Positions 9,512-20,154 of a stretch of 64,000 nucleotides of DNA are shown piece after piece (position 1 is the first letter of the stretch; every line of letters begins with the position of its first letter). Under the pieces are notes generated by a model that saw only the letters and a list, made by a program, of their open reading frames with translations, did not search any database and was not told where the DNA came from. The position numbers and the translations under genes were made by a program. Origin of the DNA: Streptomyces sp. Go-475 (GTDB lineage Bacteria > Actinomycetota > Actinomycetes > Streptomycetales > Streptomycetaceae); assembly GCF_003330845.1 (NCBI RefSeq), contig NZ_CP026121.1, positions 1,364,001-1,428,000 on the forward strand, written 5' to 3'.

Positions 9512-10695
9512 ACGAAGCCGCGAGCGCCTATCACTGGGAGCGCTCGTTCCGGCTGTGGGACACCTACTTCGCGCTGGTGTGGGCGGCCACGGTGGCCTAT
9601 GTGCTCGCCGCGGAGTCCCCCGGGGCGCCGGTCCGCGCGGTCGCGGTGGCGCTGCTCGTCCCGCTGGTCCCGCTGTACGTGAGGGCCGGGCGCCGGCTGA
9701 TCCAGGGTGATCCGCCCGACCAGCGGCAGGCGATCGCCTATCTGGCGGCGGCTCTGGGGCTGTTCCTGCCCCCGGCGGTCCTCGTCGGTGAGACGCGGGT
9801 GCTGACCTTCGCGCTGATCCCGCAGTGCTTCATGACGCTGCGGTTGCGGTCGGCGCTGGTGGCTGTGGCTGTGATCAATCTGGTGCCGGTGGCGGGCTGG
9901 GCCCTGCTGTGGCGCCCGGATGCCCGGCTCGTGCTCTTCAACGGGTTGTTCTGCCTGGTCACCTTGGTGTTCTCGGTGGCGATCGGGATCTGGACCATCC
10001 GGATCATCGAGCAGAGCCAGGGGCGCGCCGAGCTGATCGCGGAGCTGGACGCGAGCCGGCACGAGATCGGCCGGCTGTCCGAGGCGCACGGGGCGCTGGC
10101 CGAGCGGGAGCGGCTGGCCCGGGAGATCCACGACACGCTCGCGCAGGGGTTCACGAGTCTGGTGATGCTGATCCAGGCGGTCGAGGCGGAGTTGGAGCAC
10201 GATCTGCCCGCGGCGCGGCGCCATCTGCGGCTGATGGACGAGACGGCCCGGCAGAACCTGGCCGAGGCCCGGGCCCTGGTCGCCGGGGGCGCGCCCGCCG
10301 ACCTGGACGGGGCGTCCCTGCCGGACGCGCTGCGGCGGCTCGCCGCGCGCCATGACGCGGCGCTGGCGGTGTCCGGCCCGGTGCGCACGCTGCCCGCCGG
10401 GCCCGAGGTGGTCGCGCTGCGGGCCTGTCAGGAGGCCCTGGCCAACGCCCGTCGGCACGCGGGGAGTTCGGCGACGGTCGGGGTGTCGCTGACGTACGCC
10501 GACGACCTGCTGACGGTGTCCGTACGGGACGACGGCTGCGGCTTCGACCCGGCCGCCGTCCGGGGCGGGTACGGTCTGGCGGGCCTGCGGGCCCGGGCCG
10601 TCGAGGTGGGCGGTACGGCCGAGGTGCGCAGCGCCCCGGGCGACGGCACGGAGGTGACCGTCCGGCTGCCGGTCCTGAGGAGGGAGACGCCGTGA
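9508..10695 (+). CDS. Two-component sensor histidine kinase (NarL/DesK-type)
   Basis: A 395-residue membrane kinase. The first 170 residues contain five to six hydrophobic helices without a sizeable extracellular domain, as in intramembrane-sensing kinases. A helical linker follows, then the HisKA_3 dimerisation domain with phospho-acceptor His208 in EIHDTLAQGF. The HATPase domain has an N-box around CQEALANARRHA and a G-box DDGCGFDP, followed by GGYGLAGLRAR. It overlaps the permease by 4 bp and the response regulator by 4 bp. The arrangement with an ABC-2 exporter suggests sensing of membrane stress or of the exported compound; that is inference. Confidence 0.95.
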   Translation: MNEAASAYHWERSFRLWDTYFALVWAATVAYVLAAESPGAPVRAVAVALLVPLVPLYVRAGRRLIQGDPPDQRQAIAYLAAALGLFLPPAVLVGETRVLTFALIPQCFMTLRLRSALVAVAVINLVPVAGWALLWRPDARLVLFNGLFCLVTLVFSVAIGIWTIRIIEQSQGRAELIAELDASRHEIGRLSEAHGALAERERLAREIHDTLAQGFTSLVMLIQAVEAELEHDLPAARRHLRLMDETARQNLAEARALVAGGAPADLDGASLPDALRRLAARHDAALAVSGPVRTLPAGPEVVALRACQEALANARRHAGSSATVGVSLTYADDLLTVSVRDDGCGFDPAAVRGGYGLAGLRARAVEVGGTAEVRSAPGDGTEVTVRLPVLRRETP

Positions 10696-11318
10696 TCCGC
10701 ATCGTCCTGGCCGACGACCATCCCGTCGTGCGGGAGGGGCTGCGGGCGATGCTCAGCGCGGAGCCCGATCTGGAGGTCGTCGCCGACGCGTCCAGCGGTC
10801 CGCGGGCGGAGGCGCTGGCGGCGGAGTTGCGGCCCGACATCGTGCCGATGGACCTGCGCATGCCGGGCGGTGGCGGCGTGGACTCGATTCAGCGGATGAC
10901 GGCGGCCGGCCTGCCGTGCCGGGTGGTCGTGCTGACGACGTACGAGACCGACCGGGACATCCTGCGGGCGGTGGAGGCCGGGGCGGCGGGCTACCTCCTG
11001 AAGGACCTGCCGCGTGCGGAGCTGGCGGAGGCCGTGCGGGCGGCGGCACGCGGCGAGACCGTGCTGGCTCCCTCCGTGGCGGCCCGGCTGGTGGACCGGC
11101 TGCGGACGAAGCCGGAGCGCCCGCGCCTGTCCGAGCGGGAGACGGCCGTGCTGCGCCTGGTCGCCGAGGGCTGCACCAACGCGGAGATCGGCCGCCGGCT
11201 GTTCATCGGCGAGTCGACCGTGAAGACGTATCTGCTGCGGATCTTCGGGAAGCTGGGGGTGGACGACCGGACGGCGGCCGTCACGAGCGCGATGCGGTAC
11301 GGGCTGCTGGAGCAGTGA
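10692..11318 (+). CDS. LuxR/NarL-family response regulator
   Basis: A 208-residue two-domain regulator from a GTG start overlapping the kinase stop. The receiver domain (1-120) has the acidic pair Asp8-Asp9, the phosphorylation site Asp54 in VPMDLRMPG and the switch region LTTYE. The C-terminal HTH_LUXR domain reads LSERETAVLRLVAEGCTNAEIG to VKTYLLRIFGKLGVDDRTAAV. It is the cognate partner of the preceding kinase and probably controls this exporter operon. It is the last gene before a convergent hairpin facing hisS. Confidence 0.95.
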   Translation: MIRIVLADDHPVVREGLRAMLSAEPDLEVVADASSGPRAEALAAELRPDIVPMDLRMPGGGGVDSIQRMTAAGLPCRVVVLTTYETDRDILRAVEAGAAGYLLKDLPRAELAEAVRAAARGETVLAPSVAARLVDRLRTKPERPRLSERETAVLRLVAEGCTNAEIGRRLFIGESTVKTYLLRIFGKLGVDDRTAAVTSAMRYGLLEQ

Positions 11319-11321
11319 AGG

Positions 11322-11347
11322 AGGGCGCCGGGAGACTCCGACGCCCT
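11322..11347. terminator. Small bidirectional hairpin between response regulator and hisS
   Basis: AGGGCG at 11322 pairs with CGCCCT at 11342, with an inner GG/CC pairing, in the 38-bp gap between two convergent genes. There is no T-run, so it is a weak candidate. Confidence 0.4.
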
Positions 11348-11356
11348 GTGCGGCAC

Positions 11357-12619
11357 TCAGCCGAGCCGGGCCTCCAGCTCGGCCACGATCTCGTTCACGC
11401 CCACCGCCGTCTGCTCGCCGGACTCCATGTCCTTGAGCTGGACGACGCCTTCGGCGAGGTCGCGTTCGCCGGCGACGATCGTGAAGCGGGCGCCGCTGCG
11501 GTTGGCGTTCTTCATGGCGCCCTTCAGGCCCTTGCCGCCGTAGGAGAAGTCGGCCGCGATGCCGTTCTTGCGCAGCTCCGTGACCTTGGCGAACAGGACG
11601 CGGCGGGCCTCCTCGCCGAGCGGGACGGCGAACACGCTGGTGCTGGCGGGCAGTTCGAGCTCGACGCCCTCCGCCTCCAGGGCGAGGACCGTGCGGTCGA
11701 CGCCGAGGGCCCAGCCGACGGACGGCAGCGCGGGGCCGCCGATCATCTCGGACAGGCCGTCGTAGCGGCCGCCGCCGCCGACGGCGGACTGGGAGCCCAG
11801 GCCGTCGTGGACGAACTCGAAGGTCGTGCGCGTGTAGTAGTCCAGGCCGCGCACCAGCTTCGGGTCGTCCTCGAAGGCGACGCCCGCCGCCGTGATCAGC
11901 TCGCGGACCTCCTCGTGGTACGCCTTGCACGCGTCGCACAGGTAGTCGCGCAGCAGCGGGGCGTCGGTCAGCTGCTTCTGGACGTCCGGGCGCTTGTCGT
12001 CGAGGACGCGCAGCGGGTTGATGTCCGCCCGGCGCAGGGTGTCCTCGTCCAGGTCGAGGCCGCGCAGGAACTCCTGCAGCGCCTTCCGGTACACCGGGCG
12101 GCACTCCTTGTCGCCCAGGCTGTTGAGCAGGATGCGGAAGTCGCTCAGGCCCAGCGAGCGGTACGCCTGGTCGGCCAGGATGATCAGCTCGGCGTCCAGC
12201 GCCGGGTCCTCCGCGCCGATCGCCTCGGCGCCGACCTGGGAGAAGTGGCGGTAACGGCCCTTCTGGGGGCGCTCGTAGCGGTAGTACGAGCCGGAGTACC
12301 AGAGCTTGACCGGGAGGTTGCCGGCCTTGTGCAGGTTGGCCTCGAGCGCGGCGCGCAGCACCGAGGCCGTGCCCTCGGGGCGCAGGGCGAGCCGGTCGCC
12401 GCCCTTGGTCTCGAAGGCGTACATCTCCTTGGTCACGATGTCGGTGGACTCACCGACCCCGCGCGCGAAGAGCTCGACGTTCTCGAAGCCCGGCGTCTCG
12501 ATGTAGCCGTAGCCGGAGTTGCGCAGCGGCGCGGCGATCGCCTCGCGGACCGCGAGGTACTTCGCGGAGTCCGGCGGGATCAGGTCGTACGTGCCCTTGG
12601 GGGCCTTGAAGGTGCTCAC
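11357..12619 (-). CDS. hisS: Histidine--tRNA ligase
   Basis: A 420-residue class II synthetase from a GTG start at 12619 ([16 protein letters not shown]). Motif 2 is visible around [14 protein letters not shown] and [25 protein letters not shown]. The histidine-specific motifs appear as [14 protein letters not shown] and [15 protein letters not shown]. The C-terminal anticodon-binding domain starts around [16 protein letters not shown]. Length and order match bacterial HisRS. It lies about 10 bp downstream of the hydrolase gene at 12631, so the two are likely co-transcribed. No T-box-like leader is seen. Confidence 0.97.
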   Translation of the reverse strand: MSTFKAPKGTYDLIPPDSAKYLAVREAIAAPLRNSGYGYIETPGFENVELFARGVGESTDIVTKEMYAFETKGGDRLALRPEGTASVLRAALEANLHKAGNLPVKLWYSGSYYRYERPQKGRYRHFSQVGAEAIGAEDPALDAELIILADQAYRSLGLSDFRILLNSLGDKECRPVYRKALQEFLRGLDLDEDTLRRADINPLRVLDDKRPDVQKQLTDAPLLRDYLCDACKAYHEEVRELITAAGVAFEDDPKLVRGLDYYTRTTFEFVHDGLGSQSAVGGGGRYDGLSEMIGGPALPSVGWALGVDRTVLALEAEGVELELPASTSVFAVPLGEEARRVLFAKVTELRKNGIAADFSYGGKGLKGAMKNANRSGARFTIVAGERDLAEGVVQLKDMESGEQTAVGVNEIVAELEARLG

Positions 12620-12630
12620 GGAAGGTCTCG

Positions 12631-13338
12631 TCACATTCCTCGTCGGGGAGCCTCGCCGGCTCCCTGGCCGGCCGCCACCTGCCGCAGGTACGGGTTGGTG
12701 GCGCGCTCCTGGCCGATGGTCGTCTGGGGGCCGTGGCCGGACAGCACCACGGTCGAGTCGTCGAGCGGCAGGCACACGCGGGCCAGCGAGTCGAGCATCT
12801 CGGCCATGTCACCGCCGGGCAGGTCGGTGCGTCCGATGGAGCCGGCGAACAGCAGGTCGCCCGAGAACAGGATCGGCGGGATGTCCGCCGCCTCGGGCAT
12901 GCCGAAGGTCACCGACCCCTTGGTATGGCCCGGCGCGTGCGCGACGGACAGCTCCAGGCCCGCCAGCTCCAGCTTCGCCCCGTCGGCCAGCTCCTTGACG
13001 TCATCGGGCTCCCCCACGGTCAGCTCGCCCAGCAGCGGCATCCCGATGGAACGGCCGATCCCCTTCTCGGGGTCGCTCATCATGTACCGGTCGTCGGGGT
13101 GGATCCAGGCCGGCACGTCGTGCGCGCCGCACACCGGGACGACCGAGGCCACGTGGTCGATGTGGCCGTGGGTGAGGACGACGGCGACGGGCTTGAGCCG
13201 ATGCTTCCTGATCGCTTCCTCGACGCCGTCGGCGGCCTGGTGGCCGGGGTCGATGATCACGCACTCCTCACCGGCGGCGGGGGCGACGAGGTAGCAGTTC
13301 GTCCCCCAGGCCCCGGCGGGGAACCCGGCAATGAGCAC
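12631..13338 (-). CDS. MBL-fold metallohydrolase (glyoxalase II-like)
   Basis: A 235-residue metallo-beta-lactamase-fold hydrolase from a GTG start at 13338. The zinc motif THGHIDH (56-62) is followed by further ligands in APGHTKGS (about 134-141), FSGDLLF and a terminal GHGPQT. This is the pattern of hydroxyacylglutathione hydrolase-like enzymes, though actinomycetes use mycothiol rather than glutathione, so the thioester substrate is unknown. The protein lacks a signal peptide and should be cytoplasmic. It sits directly upstream of hisS, a pairing I recall as conserved in streptomycetes; the functional link is unclear. Confidence 0.9.
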   Translation of the reverse strand: MLIAGFPAGAWGTNCYLVAPAAGEECVIIDPGHQAADGVEEAIRKHRLKPVAVVLTHGHIDHVASVVPVCGAHDVPAWIHPDDRYMMSDPEKGIGRSIGMPLLGELTVGEPDDVKELADGAKLELAGLELSVAHAPGHTKGSVTFGMPEAADIPPILFSGDLLFAGSIGRTDLPGGDMAEMLDSLARVCLPLDDSTVVLSGHGPQTTIGQERATNPYLRQVAAGQGAGEAPRRGM

Positions 13339-13505
13339 GATCGTCCTTCGTTGTGTCGATACGGGCGGCTGCGGCTGTCGTCAGAGCCTACCGGCGCTGC
13401 CGATTCCTCAGCGAACCCATATACGGTACGGGGCACACGCAGGCGGTCGGCGCACAGGCCCCACGCGTACCGGTCGACGTATCAGACGCATGAGGAGAGA
13501 ACCCG

Positions 13506-14348
13506 GTGGTCAGCCAGGAACAGCGGCGGCGACAGCTCGCCCGTGAGAAGTACTTGCGGCAGCAGCAGCGACGCACCGACGCGCGACGCAAGGCCCGGAT
13601 CCGCAACTCCGTGATCGCCTCGGTTCTCGGCGTGGTCGTGGTGCTCTCCGTGACGGCCTACCTGACCAAGCCGTTCGAGGACGACGGCACGAAGGAGAAC
13701 GCGAACGCGGAGGTCACCCCGAGCGCCTCGCCCAGCAAGGCCCCGGACCCCTGCGAGAAGCCCGCCCCGGGCAAGGTCAAGTCGGAGACCTGGAAGAAGG
13801 AACCGGCGATGACCATCGACAAGTCGGCGAAGTACACGATGAAGCTGGACACGACCTGCGGCGAGATAGACATCGCGCTGAAGGCGTCGGCGGCACCGCA
13901 CACCGTCAACTCGTTCGACTTCCTCGCCGGCAAGGGCTACTTCGACCACAGCAAGTGCCACCGGCTCACCAACCAGGGCATCTACGTCCTGCAGTGCGGC
14001 GACCCGCAGGGCACCGGCATGGGCGGCCCCGGCTACACCATCCCGGACGAGAACCTCAAGGACAAGAGCCTCAAGGGCGGGGTGTACCCGGCGGGCACGG
14101 TCGCGATGGCGAACCAGTACAACGCCCAGACCAAGCAGGGCCGCGACACCGGCGGCAGCCAGTTCTTCCTCGTCTACCAGGACAGCCAGCTGCCGCCCGA
14201 CTACACACCGTTCGGTACGGTGTCCGAGGCGGGCATGAAGGTCCTGAAGAAGATCGCCGACGCCGGGGCCAAGGCCCCCGACCAGACGGGCACCACCGCA
14301 CCCAACGCGACGGTCGTGATCAACAAGGCCACGGTCACGAAATCCTGA
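13506..14348 (+). CDS. Membrane-anchored cyclophilin-type peptidyl-prolyl cis-trans isomerase
   Basis: A 280-residue protein from a GTG at 13506 with a GAGGAGA ribosome-binding site. A basic N-terminal region rich in Gln and Arg (residues 1-33) precedes one transmembrane helix (34-52), then a Ser/Pro/Ala-rich linker and the cyclophilin domain from about residue 110. Domain signs are TTCGEIDIAL, HTVNSFDFLAGKGYFD, CHRL, GTGMGGPGYTIPDE, VAMAN, and GSQFFLVY with the usual Gln-Phe-Phe core. It should face the outside of the membrane and assist folding of secreted proteins. It stands alone between divergent genes. Confidence 0.93.
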   Translation: MVSQEQRRRQLAREKYLRQQQRRTDARRKARIRNSVIASVLGVVVVLSVTAYLTKPFEDDGTKENANAEVTPSASPSKAPDPCEKPAPGKVKSETWKKEPAMTIDKSAKYTMKLDTTCGEIDIALKASAAPHTVNSFDFLAGKGYFDHSKCHRLTNQGIYVLQCGDPQGTGMGGPGYTIPDENLKDKSLKGGVYPAGTVAMANQYNAQTKQGRDTGGSQFFLVYQDSQLPPDYTPFGTVSEAGMKVLKKIADAGAKAPDQTGTTAPNATVVINKATVTKS

Positions 14349-14482
14349 TTCAACTGCGTAATTTCGGTCGCGCGGGATGCGGACAGGCCCCCCGCCGGTC
14401 GCCTATGTTGGCCGTGACGAAACTGTGGACGATGCCCGGGGGAGCTTCAGGCCCCCCGCAGGCATCATGTGGAGGAGGCGCT

Positions 14483-15712
14483 GTGAGCAGCGACCCGTGG
14501 GGCCGCGTCGACGAGACGGGGACCGTGTACGTGCGTACGGCCGACGGCGAGCAGGTCGTCGGTTCCTGGCAGGCGGGCTCCCCTGAGGAGGCGCTGGCCT
14601 ATTTCGAGCGCAAGTACGAGGGCCTGGTTGTCGAGATCGGCCTCCTCGAGAAGCGAGTGAAGACCACCGACCTGTCGGCGAAGGACGCCCAGGCGGCCAT
14701 CGACCACATCCGGGAGCAGGTCGACGCGCACCACGCGGTGGGCGACCTGGACGCCCTGCGGGTCCGGCTGGACAAGCTCGTGGAGCTGGTGGAGACGCGC
14801 CGCGAGCAGCGCAAGGCGCAGCGGGCGAAGCAGTCCGACGAGGCGCGCAAGGCCAAGGAGGAGCTGGTCGCCGAGGCCGAGCAGCTGGCGCAGTCCGACC
14901 AGTGGCGGGCGGCCGGTGAGCGGCTGCGGGCCCTGGTGGACACCTGGAAGGGCCTGCCGCGGCTGGACCGCAAGTCCGACGACGAGCTGTGGCACCGGTT
15001 CTCGCACGCGCGGTCGGCGTTCTCCAAGCGGCGCAAGCAGCACTTCGCGCAGCTCGACGCGCAGCGCGAGGAGGCCCGCAAGACCAAGGAGCGGCTGGTC
15101 GCCGAGGCCGAGGCCCTGTCGAACTCGACGGACTGGGGTGCGACGGCCGCGCGCTACCGCGAGCTGATGGCCGAGTGGAAGGCCGCGGGCCGCGCCCAGC
15201 GCGAGCACGAGGACGATCTGTGGAACCGCTTCCGCGGCGCCCAGGACGTCTTCTTCGCCGCGCGCAGCTCGGTCTTCGCCGAGCGGGACGCCGAGCAGGC
15301 GGAGAACCTCAAGCTCAAGGAGGAGCTGGCCGAGGAGGCCGAGAAGCTCCTGCCGATCACGGACCTGAAGGCGGCCCGGGCCGCGTTCCGGAACGTGAAC
15401 GAGCGCTGGGAGGCCATCGGCCATGTGCCGCGCGACGCCCGGCCGAAGGTCGAGGGCCGGATGCACGCCGTCGAGCGGGCCATCCAGGAGGCCGAGGAGG
15501 CCGAGTGGCGCCGGACGAACCCGGAGGCACGTGCGCGTGCCGAGGGTCTGACGGGGCAGCTCCAGGCCGCGGTGGACAAGCTGCGGGGCCAGATCGAGCA
15601 GGCCCGGGCGCAGGGCAACAACGCCAGGGCCGACAAGCTCGAGCGTGAGCTGGAGGGCCGCCAGGCGCTGCTGGACCAGGCGCTGAAGGGCCTGCAGGAG
15701 TTCGGAGGCTGA
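14483..15712 (+). CDS. DUF349 domain-containing coiled-coil protein
   Basis: A 409-residue protein starting at GTG 14483 with GGAGGAGGCG just upstream. After a short beta-rich N-terminus (DETGTVYVRTADGEQ) almost the whole protein is charged helix. It has three DUF349 repeats recognisable by W(R/G)xxxxRxRxLxxxWK-like patterns: QWRAAGERLRALVDTWKG, WGATAARYRELMAEWKAAGR and AARAAFRNVNERWEAIGH, each followed by (D/E)LWxRFxxAxxxFxxxR. The C-terminus is a long coiled coil. The related E. coli YeaH/YfbU-type roles do not transfer, and no function is established. It is convergent with relA across a strong hairpin. Confidence 0.88.
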   Translation: MSSDPWGRVDETGTVYVRTADGEQVVGSWQAGSPEEALAYFERKYEGLVVEIGLLEKRVKTTDLSAKDAQAAIDHIREQVDAHHAVGDLDALRVRLDKLVELVETRREQRKAQRAKQSDEARKAKEELVAEAEQLAQSDQWRAAGERLRALVDTWKGLPRLDRKSDDELWHRFSHARSAFSKRRKQHFAQLDAQREEARKTKERLVAEAEALSNSTDWGATAARYRELMAEWKAAGRAQREHEDDLWNRFRGAQDVFFAARSSVFAERDAEQAENLKLKEELAEEAEKLLPITDLKAARAAFRNVNERWEAIGHVPRDARPKVEGRMHAVERAIQEAEEAEWRRTNPEARARAEGLTGQLQAAVDKLRGQIEQARAQGNNARADKLERELEGRQALLDQALKGLQEFGG

Positions 15713-15730
15713 GAGGTCTCCCACCTGAGA

Positions 15731-15764
15731 GGGGCTCCCGTACCTCGCGGTGCGGGAGCCCCTT
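15731..15764. terminator. Strong bidirectional terminator between DUF349 gene and relA
   Basis: GGGGCTCCCGTACC and GGTGCGGGAGCCCC pair around a TCGC loop, followed by TTTCGT on the plus strand. It lies 19 bp past the DUF349 stop and 22 bp past the relA stop, so it can serve both converging transcripts. Confidence 0.85.
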
Positions 15765-15785
15765 TCGTGTGGTCGCTACGGGCCG

Positions 15786-18302
<2,517 letters not shown>

Positions 18303-18418
18303 GAGGGCTCCTCGTGCGCGATCCGGGTCCCCCGGTCAGGCTCCGGAGACCCCATGGTAGCCATCCTGCGCCCCAGGATCGCCTTCAGGCCAATGTGAGG
18401 ACCGTCTACCCGGGAAAC

Positions 18419-18457
18419 GCACGGGGCGGGCGCCGGATGTTCCGGGCCCGCCCGTGC
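18419..18457 (-). terminator. Hairpin downstream of apt
   Basis: On the minus strand GCACGGGCGGGCCCGG and a near-complementary CCGGCGCCCGCCCCGTGC arm pair around a short AACAT loop, with small bulges. It lies about 40 bp past the apt stop and upstream of the relA start, so relA probably has its own promoter in the remaining 110 bp. Confidence 0.55.
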
Positions 18458-18495
18458 GGTGTCGTGCCGGTGTCCACCGGGCTGCTCGGGGATGG

Positions 18496-19035
18496 CTAGA
18501 CCGTGAGCAGCGCCTCCAGCGGGGCACCGTTCAGCGCCGGTTCCAGGCGGGCGCGGCCGCTGAGGAAACCGAGCTCCATGAGGACGGCGAGGCCCGCGAC
18601 CTCGGCGCCGGCCCGGCGGATGAGCTGGAGCGAGGCCTCGGCGGTGCCGCCGGTGGCGAGGACGTCGTCCACGACCAGGACGCGGTCGTCAGGGCTGAGG
18701 TCCTCGGCGTGCACCTCGATCTCGGCCGAGCCGTACTCCAGGTCGTAGGCCTGGGCGAGGGTGGCTCCGGGGAGCTTGCCCGCCTTGCGTACGGGGATGA
18801 AGCCGAGGCCTGCGCGGACGGCGACCGGGGCGCCGAGGATGAAGCCGCGGGCCTCCAGGCCGACGACCTTGGTGGCGCGGGTCCGCTCGGCGATCTCGGC
18901 GAGGGCGTCGGTGAGCGCGGTGAACGCCGCCGGGTCGGCCAGCAGCGGGGTGATGTCCTTGAACATCACGCCCGGCTCCGGGTAGTCGGCCACGTCCCGG
19001 ATGCGGCTGAGCAGCAGCTCCCTGATGTCGGTCAT
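18496..19035 (-). CDS. apt: Adenine phosphoribosyltransferase
   Basis: A 179-residue purine salvage enzyme converting adenine and PRPP to AMP. The start is ATG at 19035 (MTDIRELLLSRIRDVADYPEPG), overlapping the secF stop by 4 bp. The PRPP-binding loop RVLVVDDVLATGGTAEA lies at about residues 118-134, and the APRT-specific ARGFILGAPVAV and FKDITPLL are present. Type I PRTase fold, usual length. The order secD-secF-apt-relA is conserved in actinobacteria and puts nucleotide salvage directly before the alarmone enzyme. Confidence 0.97.
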   Translation of the reverse strand: MTDIRELLLSRIRDVADYPEPGVMFKDITPLLADPAAFTALTDALAEIAERTRATKVVGLEARGFILGAPVAVRAGLGFIPVRKAGKLPGATLAQAYDLEYGSAEIEVHAEDLSPDDRVLVVDDVLATGGTAEASLQLIRRAGAEVAGLAVLMELGFLSGRARLEPALNGAPLEALLTV

Positions 19036-20153
19036 CGGCGCTTCCCCGAGGGGCGGCCGCGGCCGCGGCTGCGGGACGCGGGCTGGTTGCGCGGGCCGAC
19101 GACAGCGGCGGGCGCGGCGTCCTCGGGTTCGTCGCCGTACGACTCGTCGCCGGTCTCCTCCTGGGCGGTCTCGCCCTTGGCGGCGGACTGGGCCCGCTTG
19201 GCCAGGACGCGCTTCTTCAGGGCCTTCATCTGCGGCTCGCGCTCCTTCAGGTCGGCGACGAGCGGCGTGGCGATGAAGATCGAGGAGTAGGCACCGGCGG
19301 CGAGGCCGACGAACAGCGACAGCGAGATGTCGTTCAGCATGCCGGCGCCGAGGACACCGCCGCCGATGAACAGCAGGCCCGCCACCGGCAGCAGCGCGAC
19401 CACCGTGGTGTTGACGGAGCGGACCAGGGTGCTGTTGATCGAACGGTTGGCGACGTCGCTGTAGGTCCAGCGGGTCTGCTTGGTGAGGTCCTTCGTCTGC
19501 TCCTTGAGGCTGTCGAAGACGACGACCGTGTCGTAGAGCGAGTAGCCGAGGATGGTCAGCAGACCGATCACCGTGCCGGGCGTGACCTCGAAGCCGACGA
19601 GGGCGTAGATGCCGACCGTGATGGTGATGTCGTGGATCAGGGCGACGAACGCCGCGACGGCCATGCGCCACTCGAAGGCGATCGCCAGGTAGATCACCAC
19701 GAGGATGAGGAAGATGCCGAGGCCCTGCCAGGCCTTGTTGGCGATCTGCTCGCCCCAGCTGGGACCGACCAGCTCGGCGTTGATCTGCTCCGCGTCGACC
19801 TTGAGGTCGTCCGAGAGCTGGTTCTTGATCTGGTTGGCCTTGTCGGTCTCGATGCCGGCGACCTGGATCCGCAGGCTGCCGTCGCCGAGCTTCTGGACGA
19901 TCGCGTCGTGGCCGGAGGCCTCTTCCGCGTACTCCTCGGCCCGGGAGACCGAGACGCTGACGTTCTTCGGGGTGGTGAAGACGGCACCGCCCTGGAACTC
20001 GATGCCCATGTTCAGGCCGCGCACCGCCAGGCCGACGATGGCCGTGATGGTGATCAGGATCGACAGGCCGTACCAGATCTTGCGGTTCTTGACGAAGTCG
20101 TAGCCGATCTCGCCACGGTGCAGTCGGGCGCCGAGGTTGCCGAGTTTCGACAT
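19032..20153 (-). CDS. secF: Protein translocase subunit SecF
   Basis: A 373-residue membrane protein starting ATG at 20153 (MSKLGNLGARL), one base after the secD stop. The N-terminal helix (about 26-45) is followed by the signature GIEFQGG. An external P1-like domain and five membrane segments follow, with the RND-type stretch YDTVVVFDSLKEQ and NRSINSTLVRSVNTT. With SecD it forms the proton-driven accessory of the SecYEG translocon, pulling proteins from the outer face. The tail is long, charged and Ala/Glu/Arg-rich, ending in a basic RSRGRGRPSGKRR stretch typical of streptomycete SecF. Confidence 0.96.
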   Translation of the reverse strand: MSKLGNLGARLHRGEIGYDFVKNRKIWYGLSILITITAIVGLAVRGLNMGIEFQGGAVFTTPKNVSVSVSRAEEYAEEASGHDAIVQKLGDGSLRIQVAGIETDKANQIKNQLSDDLKVDAEQINAELVGPSWGEQIANKAWQGLGIFLILVVIYLAIAFEWRMAVAAFVALIHDITITVGIYALVGFEVTPGTVIGLLTILGYSLYDTVVVFDSLKEQTKDLTKQTRWTYSDVANRSINSTLVRSVNTTVVALLPVAGLLFIGGGVLGAGMLNDISLSLFVGLAAGAYSSIFIATPLVADLKEREPQMKALKKRVLAKRAQSAAKGETAQEETGDESYGDEPEDAAPAAVVGPRNQPASRSRGRGRPSGKRR

Positions 20154-20154
20154 C

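Noticed and set aside
7803..11318. ABC-2 exporter considered as the missing lasso transporter
   Set aside because: It is 20 kb away behind many housekeeping genes, has its own two-component regulator, and is an ABC-2 half-type system rather than the fused ATPase-permease typical of lasso D proteins.
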